Shown here piece after piece: positions 1 through 9,361 of a stretch of DNA of 64,000 nucleotides. This stretch comes from Craspedostauros australis. Taxonomy: Eukaryota; Bacillariophyta; Bacillariophyceae; Mastogloiales; Achnanthaceae. The translations under genes and the position numbers were made by a program. The notes below the pieces were generated by a model. The model made no database searches, was not told the origin of the DNA, and worked only from the letters and a program-made list of their open reading frames with translations. The DNA is taken from positions 496,001-560,000 of the forward strand of contig JAMXDE010000024.1 of NCBI GenBank assembly GCA_026770025.1, written 5' to 3'. How positions within the stretch are numbered: position 1 is the first letter of the stretch; the number at the start of each line of letters is the position of its first letter.

Positions 1-189
1 GAGTGTTCCTATTCTGCACAGAAGAAGAGGGTTGTTTGCGGTGTTTTCTGCATGAACTTAACAAATTGCGTGCACGAAACGGACAAGCAGAGAATTGTAC
101 GCGCCACATGCCAATCCCGGCGAACACTGTGTAGTCTTGAAGGAGTCGTCTTCGTCTTTCTGTTGAACCTTGAGTTGTTTATGTCTGAC

Positions 190-193
190 TTAT
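190..193. repeat. Target-site duplication, left copy (TTAT)
   Basis: TTAT lies directly outside the left inverted repeat, and the same four bases in the same orientation lie directly outside the right one at 13870-13873. This is the signature expected after transposition with a 4-bp staggered cut. A 4-bp A/T match could arise by chance, so it supports the element only together with the inverted repeats. Confidence 0.7.
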
Positions 194-345
194 GACCCGC
201 CTGAGCGAAAATAGTACACCTTTCTCGGGAAGTCCTCTCAGATTTCCCTATAAATTTAATATGATGTTCCTCTATATGAGAAAGTGACGGATTGACTTTC
301 CTAGAATTGCTACACTTTATATTTTATAAGTTATGAGGGCTTGAG
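194..345 (+). repeat. Left terminal inverted repeat
   Basis: Compared with the reverse complement of 13719-13869, the first 38 bases match at 37 positions. Then comes a diverged stretch, and similarity resumes with CTAGAATTG at 301 followed by an AAGTTATG...AGGG...TTGA pattern near 330-345. The preserved spacing shows that the repeat is about 150 bp long and has diverged internally. Confidence 0.9.
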
Positions 346-3314
346 TTGAGAAATTCCCCACAGTAGCCCGTGCTTTAGGTTTTTAGCTTTCGATCGGACA
401 TGGATGCGACTCGTCATTGTCTTCAAGTTGGACGTCGGCGAGCGGCGAAAATGTCCTTTTTTCCTCTCTGAGACGGACTCACAGCAAGGCACTCGAAGCT
501 GAACTCAGACGTGTCTACAGTCGTGCGAACGGATCAACATTTCGGCTGTTTTTGGCCCCAATTGATTGCACGCAGTTTCTCGCAGTGGACTTGGAACAGG
601 TGTGGAGGAGAAAAACTGCATCAGAATGCGATGGTACGTACGTGCACTGCGCTGTACGTACGACATTAGGATGGGATGAAGGTGCAGAGCTATCAGCATA
701 TTCCACCAGGTATAGTGGGATGTTACTTTTGCCTTTGCTGATGCTGGTAGTTCTTCGTGAGCGCGGGAACTGTGATCACTGCCGGGTTCGTTGCACCATG
801 ATCTCGCGCGTTCCACGTGTGGTCTCTCATTTCATACAAGGGGCACGAGACTCTGTGACAAGATAGGTGCAGGAGGATGACGTTCCCATCCTGCGAATCA
901 AAGTTGACCGGTGGAAACTACAGCACATTCCTGATGTACGCTGCTGTGCTCTTCTCGAGTTGCTGAGTTGCCGAGTCGCCGCGCGTTGCGCCTCTCAGAC
1001 AGGATTTCGGTGTCTTGTTGTTGTTGTTGTGGAAGTTTGTGAGTTCATTTTGCTCTTTCCTGGATCATGTTTCATTCCTTTTCCTGGTTCTTTTCCATGT
1101 CGCACCCAAAGAATCGCTCTGTACTTTTTCAAATGTCGGTGGACAGACAGACGTGAGATGTGGTGTTTTGTTAGAAACATGCGTGGAACAAAACCAAATC
1201 AGATACTGCGCTCGCGAATTCTGGACTGCTTTGTGCCTGTTGATACGCGTTCCCAGAAGAATCGGTTCTGGTGGGCCACAAAACTGCGGAGTGGCTCTGC
1301 GAGAACAGAATGATGTACCGCACTGAACACAAGAAGGGGAGTACAGCAGGAGATCATATAATACATCTGTGTTTTATTGTACATGCCCACATTTGTATTA
1401 TTCGCCCATCGGAGGCTGATGAGGTTAGATCTTGTGATGGATCGGCTGACTTCCGCAGAATCAACATTCCACCGTCAATTCCAACCGTCAACGATGGTGT
1501 TGCATCCACAAGGCGCGCTTGGTGGTCAGCGGCGCAGGCAGACTTGGAGTGCGAGGATTGTCAGCATTGTTACCCTCATGAGATAGGTATGACGATCAGT
1601 TCCATGGTGCGTTATCGTCTCCAGAGTTGGCGTGGATCAAAGACAAGGAACAACAACTATGTGCTGACCGTTTGGACCCCATATTGTGGATTGAGTTTAG
1701 GGTATTTGAATTGATTTGACAGCGGCGTTGCTTCGAATAACAATTCCTCTTGGTGCTGTGGAACCACAGTTCCATTTTTGCTCCTGGCGACGACATCGAT
1801 ACTGACATGCGCGTGCGATTTTTTTTTGCGCCCATGGATTTGGTATCATCACTCGCTCTCGCTGATCGTCATCATTCTCCGTTGTCTGCTGGGGCCGTTC
1901 GTGGCAGTCTGGGTGGTCACAGAGCAAGCAACAGCCAGCGCCAAACATGAATGGCACCGGCGGTTGATGATTGGTGAACGCTGTTGCACAGGCGGATGCG
2001 ATTTGTTGTCTCCCCCAGCGGTTGTTGGATGAGTGACGGACAAGAAGCTGGTGGTGATCGTCTGTACGGAAAGCGTTGGCGTAGATGGATGGGATGTTCT
2101 GAGCAATGAAACAATAGTACCATACTAATGGATGAGGTAGTATGGATGAGGCTGAGAGCTTGTTCCGATTTCCTCGCAAGCACAAACATTTTCGAATTGA
2201 TGGCGTATGCTCGTCCTCTCGCCGCGATTGACTTGTGTTTGCGTGAGAGCAAAATGTGAGCCACTGCTCTGCGCCGAGAACTGGTGTCCATTTGCAAGAG
2301 AACTGCGCATCCCGATTCACAAGTCGAGCGACAAATCGCGCACACTCCAGACTACATTCGTGACTTTCCGATACGACACGACATGACATGACACGCTACT
2401 AATACCAGTACCATACGTATTGGATAGATTGACGAATGGATGGATGGAGCGAGCTGTGATCATCCCAAGGATACCGTATCGACACACTTGGCGACGAACC
2501 ATAGTCGCCGTATTGGTACCATCGCAGGACATGGTGCAGATACGCGGAGCAAACGCCGGTACGTGCAGCCACAAATTGCTACACGCAACTGTGAAAGGGA
2601 ATGGCGCAAGTCACCAATTAGCTCATGGGCAGAAGTCAGCACATTTGCTCTTGGAGTCAGTCCAGTTGTACCAGACAATGTTACCAGCATCATGGAGATT
2701 GCATTGTACTTAGAGCAGAGAATTTGGGATCGATCATTCAAGAATCTTATTCCATTCGGCATGGCGCTTGGTGTCAGCAGCGATGGTGTCCACGTAGCAT
2801 TCTGTGGCAATGCTGCAGGTGCCCACCTTGTGCCTACTCTAGCAATTCACTGATTAGATTCTTATCATTGAATGATAGGTATGCTCATACACTGGACAGT
2901 GTACGACAGCAGCATCATACCCACTCTGGCTTGCACAGGAGCGTGAGAGCCGCAACCTGGAGTTGTGCCGTGCCAACTCCTTGTTTGTCTTGGGTCCTTT
3001 GTGTCCAATTTCTGGTTCCCCGATTTTCTCCCAAATCAATCTACTGAATTTTTCAATAGTGGTATACGATGTTGTTGCGTGGGTAGCGCATTTGCAAACA
3101 TTACTGCATTCATCCTTTGCACGATCCTCTCCGTTGGATGAACTCCATACCTTGATTTCAACGCTTCCGACATACCCACCCACCAATACAATGTATGCGA
3201 TTCACCCTGTGCTATTTTTAGTTCGGCGCGTTGTGTTGCCGGATTCTCGTTTTCTCTCGTGTTATGTCTCACGATAAAGTTGCAATATCTTCCCCTTTCC
3301 GCTGCGTTCACGGA

Positions 3315-3641
3315 CTCCATCGGTTTCGACAGCCACATGCCCGGACTGCCGTCATCTTCTTCGTCTTGTCGTCTACTTTGTAGTCGTTCAATTTTATTTC
3401 GCAATTCCGCCTGGTGCTATTCCTATGCCAACAAAAGCATACCTATGTAGGGACCCCGTGTTATTCTTCGCACAAACATTTTTGCACCCTCACCTGAACG
3501 TTTCCATCACGCATTCTATCAGTTTCGACGTCTGGAGGGACGAACCACTCTCATCTCCTCCGCCTCATTGTTTACTTTGTAGTCGTCCAATTTTTATTTC
3601 GCAATTCCGTCTGGTGCTATTTCTATCCCACCAAATCCATA
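3315..3641 (+). repeat. Diverged tandem duplication, unit about 190 bp
   Basis: Two neighbouring segments, roughly 3315-3440 and 3500-3641, share a run of matches including TTTGTAGTCG, TATTTCGCAATTCCG and CTGGTGCTATT in the same order and orientation, with scattered substitutions between. Around each copy there is also a shared TTTCGAC. It looks like an old local duplication inside the transposon. Confidence 0.7.
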
Positions 3642-4552
3642 CCCATGCAAATTCCGCTCCGTCGACATGCACCTTCTGGAGGGCATCGTCAGTGTCATGC
3701 ACGATTGGCGCGATTGAGGTGAGTCTATGCCATTCCAGTTGCATCAACCTTTCGTATTGCGCAATACTGTATGGTGTTTGGCTGATGGGAAAGGGGAGGT
3801 TGTGTCTGAGCGATCTACACGCTCCGAATTGATGTTGCTCGCAATCCTCTTGCGAGGGCTGCGGACTCCGGCAGACTGTGTGTTGACTTTCAATTGCTCG
3901 CGGATCCGTGTGGTGTTGGCCTTTTCGAATTCCACCAATGGAAGGAGATTCACATGGCGTTGATGCAGATGGTTACGCAGGTTTGCGGATGACCTGGATG
4001 CTGGAGATGGTGCGGGGCATGATTTCCTACCGCTTTGCATCACGAGGCCAACGACTCAAGCAACAGAATTGACGATCAGCGACGGCAGTGGACAAATTGC
4101 AGCGGCTCCTGAAATATGTGGAACCACGGACGCGTTCCTGCACCATTGTGAGCGCTGCGCTTTTGCGGTTCCATCATGGTTCGAAGATCGACTTGGCGTC
4201 TTCTACTTGTCTCATACTCGACAATACACTGCATGCCTTGGTCGATGCCCGATCCAGTTTTGTGGTCTTGATCGAAAATGTGGGTGTGGTGTGGGAGTTG
4301 TTGTTGTGATTTTGGCGCACCTCGGTCAAATCTGATTGGATGGGAATCATCAATGGTTCAGTGTAAATGTCGTTTGTTGCTCACGAGGACGAACGACATT
4401 TAACAAATGAACAACGAAGAACCAAAGTATATCCGAAAATCAAGAAAACAACACGATGGGATCACAAATGACAGATTCATGGACCAGCCACCAGTCTCCG
4501 ACGCACCAATCAAAAGCAACAGGCAGAACAGAATGTCCGCCCCCAGCGAACT

Positions 4553-4789
4553 CACATCACACATCACACATCACACACCACACACCACACACCACACACC
4601 ACACACCACACATCACACATCGCACACCACACACCACACACCACACACCACACACCACACACCACACACCACACACCACACACCACACACCACACACCAC
4701 ACATCACACATCGCACATCGCACACCACACACCACACACCACACACCACACACCACACACCACACACCACACACCATGCACCACACACC
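4553..4789 (+). repeat. Heptamer array (ACACACC)n, about 235 bp
   Basis: Near-perfect 7-bp units of ACACACC with interspersed ACACATC and ACATCGC variants. On the other strand the unit reads GGTGTGT. Because seven is not a multiple of three, all frames across it stay open and give meaningless Thr/His/Pro or Cys/Val/Trp repeats, which explains several spurious ORFs here. Confidence 0.95.
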
Positions 4790-5073
4790 CAACGACTGTA
4801 CTCTTGCCCATTCACTGCGGATACTTCAATCGTCGCATCTGAGACGATCGGAGCCGACAACCAACGCAATTCGAGATGGCAGCCAACGAAGAACAGATCG
4901 ATTGTATTCAACCGTGTTGCGTTCGGCCACCAGGGACGTAATCATGATACACACTCGATCGTCTCTCACGATGCCAACGCAAATGATGAGAAATTGAGGC
5001 TACAATCGATGAGAATAAAAAGTAAAATTCAATAGAGAATGAATGGATAGACGGATTGATGTAGCACTCGTTG

Positions 5074-5092
5074 CTCTCTCTCTCTCTCTCTC
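5074..5092 (+). repeat. (CT)n microsatellite
   Basis: A pyrimidine dinucleotide run about 370 bp upstream of the likely transposase start. It may lie in the promoter or the 5' leader. I have no evidence that it acts in regulation. Confidence 0.8.
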
Positions 5093-5439
5093 TTGCACTT
5101 GCTCTCTCGTTGTGTTGGCGCCGCGTCACACTCACTCTTTCGCCAGAATAAAAATCGCAGATGGTTCCACATACATTCTCCAATCACAACCACGTATGCA
5201 CCAATGAGCGACCGTTGAACTGTTGCTGCCGATCTCGACACAAACACATCCCTCATGCTGTTGTGAACGAATGTGCATGTGTCATTTTGGTTTGTTGTGT
5301 GTTGTTGTTGCTGTCTGCTGTGTTCTCCTATCTGCAATGTCAGCGCAACGCTCAGTGCTCCCCAACATCGAGATCATTCAGAATCATCCGTGCCTTCCCC
5401 CCACCCACATCGTCCGTCAGCCACCATCGCTATCGCATC

Positions 5440-8400
5440 ATGACCCGTCCACGCGAGGATTCGAGCAGCGACCCCAATCCATCCCAATCAAAGGTGCAAC
5501 GTCAAACAGCAACTGCTGGCACATCCATCTATCCCCAACCACCTCATGGGCACTACGCATCATACCAATACTCTGCACCTGTCGGACCAAACCACCATGG
5601 CAGCGTTCACAGTCCTCCTCTCCCCATGGTTGCGAATCATCATGTCCCTCCCAACATACAACCTCCTTCCTTTTGCATCCCCAGCTACATCGGTACAGGT
5701 GTGGGTGGTCTACCATACTCTACATTCCATCCCAACAACAGCATGGCAACTCCAACATCTGACTACATGGGGCCCAACTGCTTTGGTATCATGCCTTGCC
5801 AGCAATGTCTGACCCTGTTCTGCAGTCACTGCAGTAGGCCACCATTTTGCCCAAACTGTGCGTCATCCATAAGCGGAGGTGCACGTCACACAGGTGTGAA
5901 TGCCTTGGTACCACAGGCCAATTCGTTCTCCATTGGGACTTGTGGTGGTGCTGCTGCGCCAACACGTCCCAAGCGCAAATTATCAGCAACCAGATGCAGG
6001 GCGCCACATCGACAGGCAGGAGATGATGTGCTCGCGCGACAAGATGTCGCTGTGTCTATGGAAGAGTGCGAGTCGGATTGTGCGAGTACAACCAGTGAGG
6101 ATGACACGGATGCTGCGTTCGTTCCAGCCAACGAGGGCAAGGTGAATCGAAGAAAAATGCTGCAAGCCATTTTTGAAGCAGCTGGCATTAGCATCAAACC
6201 CCTCTCACGGTTCCATGTGGATGGATTTGAACGTCTCCCACGAAAGACAGCGACTGGTCGTTGGAGTCTCATCAACCGAGTCTGGGATGGAGTTTGTGGT
6301 GGGTCAACCCAGCACATGTTTCCTGGCAGAGAACCCCCCGAACAGCTTTCAGAAGCCATGACCTTCGTGCGACATCGCAAACAGCTCCCTCCTGTGTTGC
6401 TGGAGCAGACTCTCTGTCATTTAGCCTTCTGGGGGAATCAAGACCTATCGCTGACTGCTCGTGCGGTTTTGGCAATGACCTGTGACTCCAGGCGCTGCAC
6501 CCGAATCCTGGCCGCGCACTACGGTAGCTTGTCGAAAGGAGACAAGGCAAAGATCAAGCTTGGACGCCGAACCATGTCTCGTACAGGACACAGGCGACTG
6601 TCGCGCGCTGGAGGTGCGATCCTTGCTGGAGGCCAGTTCCCACACGCAGACTACAAGTACCGTGTCAAGGAATCTAGTCTCCAGGGCGTAGTCTCGTTTC
6701 TCACTTCCATGTTCCAGTACCGGCCAGGCATCACAAGGAGTGTCAAGTTGGCTGGTGTTCTGTTCCCAGACCTGCCCATCTTCATTCGCGGATCAATATC
6801 AGAAGAGCAGCTCTTTGCCAAGTACAAGAACACAACAGATGACCCAGTTGGTATGCCTGCCTTCAGGAGTATCCTGACATTGCTCACGCGACGTGGCAAG
6901 TGTCAAACTGGCCTGTCCTCCTTCTACACAGACACTCTGACTGTATTCATGCACTTCCAAAGCATGATCAAGAGAGTCATGGAACTGCTTCAGACTCAGA
7001 ACAAGGAACATCAAGACAAAGAACTCGCGTCTGAACTTCTGGATGAGGCACAGACCATCATCACGGACAGTGATTCTGTTCTTTCATTTGCGAAATGGGA
7101 ATACGCGAACAAGCACATTCAGGTGAAGACAACCACGGATATTCTACATTCCGCAGAGTTCGCACTGACAAAAGGCTCCCTCCCATTTGTGAACCAAGCA
7201 TGCAAGCAATGTGCAGATGTCATGACGTTTTTCCCGATTCGTGTTCGCAACTTCATGAAAACTGCCACCAACAGCATCACTGGCAACACGTTTGAATTGG
7301 ATCGCATGGCTGCAGCAATTAACCTGTGTGATGACGCACTGCGCCAGTACATGGCCCACCAAGTGAGACGAAAGGTGCAAGCGCAGAAGATCAAGGAGGA
7401 AAAGGAGCGCCTCAAGGACCATCCAGATCGCATCATTGCCGTGCTTGATCACAAGCAACGCATCCTCCCAACGGAGAATCAGGAAGCTCAGAAAGCGTTC
7501 TTCGGAAAAAACGGAATGTCTCTCCTAGGTGTCATGACAATCCAATACAAGAACGGTAAGTTCGAGTACCGATTCATTGACATGGTGATGAAGGGGCGGA
7601 ACAAACAGGATCATGTCCAAGTTGCTGGTGCGATCAAGATTCTTCATGCTACCGTGCTTCCGAAGCTTCACAAGGGGGTCAAAGAGGTCGTATTCCAAAG
7701 TGACAATGCCAGTTGTTTTGCAAGTCCGGCACTGATGAGGTACATGCATGGACTAAACCAGGGAGAGGTTGAAGTTGAATACACGATGCCAGAGAAGAAG
7801 AAGAAGAAGAAGCGGAAGGCGACAGGCAAGAACAAAGGCAAGCACAAGGACAAGGCTAAGTATCCACCTCCCCCCAAAATCAACACCGAACAGTCATCTT
7901 ATCATGATGCGAAGGCTGCATCATCCACGAAGGCAAAAGCACAGCAAGACGCTGGAACCCGCCCTCCCAAACCACGACTCCAAATCATCCAATGGATGTA
8001 CACCGAGGCACAAGCTGGCAAGAGTGCTTTGGACGGACACTTCGGTTTTGTCTCACGTCAACTCAGGTTGTATGTGGACAGTGCCAGGGACGCAAAGATT
8101 GCCACCGAAGGCGATGTTTTCAAAGTGCTGAAAGCTGCCAACATCAAGGGGACAACAACGCTTCTGTTGGATCTGAGCGGATTGGGACACGCCATCATCT
8201 GCGATGTGGACGGAAAGGAAAAAGCATTCGCGACCAACCGAGTTTCCGTTCGCGCCACCCATCAAATTGATCTGATTGATGACAAAATTCAGGTCACAGC
8301 ATCATCGGGATTGACGCATCCAGAGACCATCACTCAGGACAAGATCGACAAATTTGACATTCTCCATCTCGATGTCACTTGCAATGATGAGGACATCACA

Positions 8401-9087
8401 GAGGTCCCACCGGCATTTGTGATGGATCCACAGAATATCCGCGGCTCACAACCGACTGAACGACGACACGCAACAACAACAAACAAGAGCACCACCAAGA
8501 CGGAAGTGTTCAAACGTGTTCTCACTTCGCGTGTTCTGGAACCAGCAGCGGCAGCAGAAACGGCAAATTGTGAAGGAAATGCCACAGTGGACTTCCCTCA
8601 ATCCATCAGGCAGGGATGGGCGATCTGCCACCCAGACAAAGCCACCTCACGAAAGAAGGATCCATCAGCACGTCCGGCAACCAAGGTACCGTCCATGTCG
8701 AAACAAGTGGCGCAGATCGTGTGCGATGCTGCGATTGCTTGCAGGAACCCAGACACGAGGAGGAGCGCTCATGTGCTTCACGAAGAGCTGATGGCCGGGC
8801 CTTTCTTGCTTGATTGGGAGCAGAGGATCAAGGTGGACATCACGTACCTGAAATGCTTCCTGGCAGCTCCTGACGGTCGAGCGGAGAGATACCTCGAGAA
8901 CAATGGCTACTTGGATGACGAGGAGTGCGAAGAGCACCTGAACGAGATGCATGAACTGCGGATCATGGCATCCAAGGAGAACACTCAAAGTGAAGAAGCG
9001 CACGAAGAGCAGGTTCTGGATGATCGCCCATACGACGGGCAGGACGCTGATGTGATTGATGGCAACCTGCTACCTTCCGATGATTGA
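5440..9087 (+). CDS. DDE-type transposase of an unclassified DNA transposon
   Basis: A single intact frame. The start at 5440 (MTRPRED) gives 1,215 residues; the frame is open to an ATG at 5161, but the extra 93 residues look like leader sequence. Near residues 120-138 there is a Cys cluster, C-x2-C-x4-C-x2-C-x5-C-x2-C, probably a zinc-binding DNA-recognition module. The catalytic core is visible as three blocks: VLDHKQ (Asp 670), FQSDNASCF (Asp 755) and YTEAQAGKSALDGHF (Glu 856, with another Asp at 865). Before the second Asp, FFGKNGMSLLGVM resembles a block I recall from uncharacterised transposase-like proteins of many protists and invertebrates. A Lys-rich, disordered insert (residues about 785-840) separates the second and third blocks. 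The C-terminus is acidic. It should cut and rejoin DNA at the element's inverted repeats in the nucleus. The superfamily is not assigned. Confidence 0.8.
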   Translation: MTRPREDSSSDPNPSQSKVQRQTATAGTSIYPQPPHGHYASYQYSAPVGPNHHGSVHSPPLPMVANHHVPPNIQPPSFCIPSYIGTGVGGLPYSTFHPNNSMATPTSDYMGPNCFGIMPCQQCLTLFCSHCSRPPFCPNCASSISGGARHTGVNALVPQANSFSIGTCGGAAAPTRPKRKLSATRCRAPHRQAGDDVLARQDVAVSMEECESDCASTTSEDDTDAAFVPANEGKVNRRKMLQAIFEAAGISIKPLSRFHVDGFERLPRKTATGRWSLINRVWDGVCGGSTQHMFPGREPPEQLSEAMTFVRHRKQLPPVLLEQTLCHLAFWGNQDLSLTARAVLAMTCDSRRCTRILAAHYGSLSKGDKAKIKLGRRTMSRTGHRRLSRAGGAILAGGQFPHADYKYRVKESSLQGVVSFLTSMFQYRPGITRSVKLAGVLFPDLPIFIRGSISEEQLFAKYKNTTDDPVGMPAFRSILTLLTRRGKCQTGLSSFYTDTLTVFMHFQSMIKRVMELLQTQNKEHQDKELASELLDEAQTIITDSDSVLSFAKWEYANKHIQVKTTTDILHSAEFALTKGSLPFVNQACKQCADVMTFFPIRVRNFMKTATNSITGNTFELDRMAAAINLCDDALRQYMAHQVRRKVQAQKIKEEKERLKDHPDRIIAVLDHKQRILPTENQEAQKAFFGKNGMSLLGVMTIQYKNGKFEYRFIDMVMKGRNKQDHVQVAGAIKILHATVLPKLHKGVKEVVFQSDNASCFASPALMRYMHGLNQGEVEVEYTMPEKKKKKKRKATGKNKGKHKDKAKYPPPPKINTEQSSYHDAKAASSTKAKAQQDAGTRPPKPRLQIIQWMYTEAQAGKSALDGHFGFVSRQLRLYVDSARDAKIATEGDVFKVLKAANIKGTTTLLLDLSGLGHAIICDVDGKEKAFATNRVSVRATHQIDLIDDKIQVTASSGLTHPETITQDKIDKFDILHLDVTCNDEDITEVPPAFVMDPQNIRGSQPTERRHATTTNKSTTKTEVFKRVLTSRVLEPAAAAETANCEGNATVDFPQSIRQGWAICHPDKATSRKKDPSARPATKVPSMSKQVAQIVCDAAIACRNPDTRRSAHVLHEELMAGPFLLDWEQRIKVDITYLKCFLAAPDGRAERYLENNGYLDDEECEEHLNEMHELRIMASKENTQSEEAHEEQVLDDRPYDGQDADVIDGNLLPSDD

Positions 9088-9361
9088 TCCTGACGACCAC
9101 TGCAAGTATGCTACCAGTATTATAATGGAGTCTGTAATACAATAGTCTATGTCACATTGGTAATATCAACTCGCAGCAAGGCGATATCAACAGCAGTAGC
9201 TGCGTGTTCACAGGGATTACAGGAGGAAGCTGTTGTTGGTATGTATAGAGTGGTTCTAATGTTATTGGTTGCTACGATCTAGACATGCACTATGGAACCT
9301 CCATCGCTGTGCATCTACTCAATTCGCACATGTGATTGCTATGTATGGTATGGTACACGAT

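Larger units (their letters stand above)
346..5439. other. Left interior of the transposon, no recognised gene
   Basis: About 5 kb without a protein I recognise. Open frames of 60-230 codons occur on both strands but overlap one another, are rich in Cys, Arg and Ser as random reading frames are, and show no domain motif. The stretch at 2440-2853 and the one at 4069-4335 read slightly more like protein than the rest, but I cannot name either. Two repeat structures are listed separately. The frame of the transposase stays open upstream to 5161. The region may be untranslated element DNA or decayed cargo. Confidence 0.5.

Noticed and set aside
4553-4789. Possible CRISPR-like array
   Set aside because: Units are 7 bp with no spacers, and the genome is eukaryotic.
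4564-4911. Minus ORF rich in Cys-Val-Trp repeats
   Set aside because: It is the translation of the 7-bp array and not a cysteine-rich protein.
5161-5439. N-terminal extension of the transposase from the ATG at 5161
   Set aside because: The 93 residues are Cys- and His-rich with a hydrophobic stretch unlike a nuclear protein. They directly follow a (CT)n run and look like leader sequence, so the start at 5440 is preferred.
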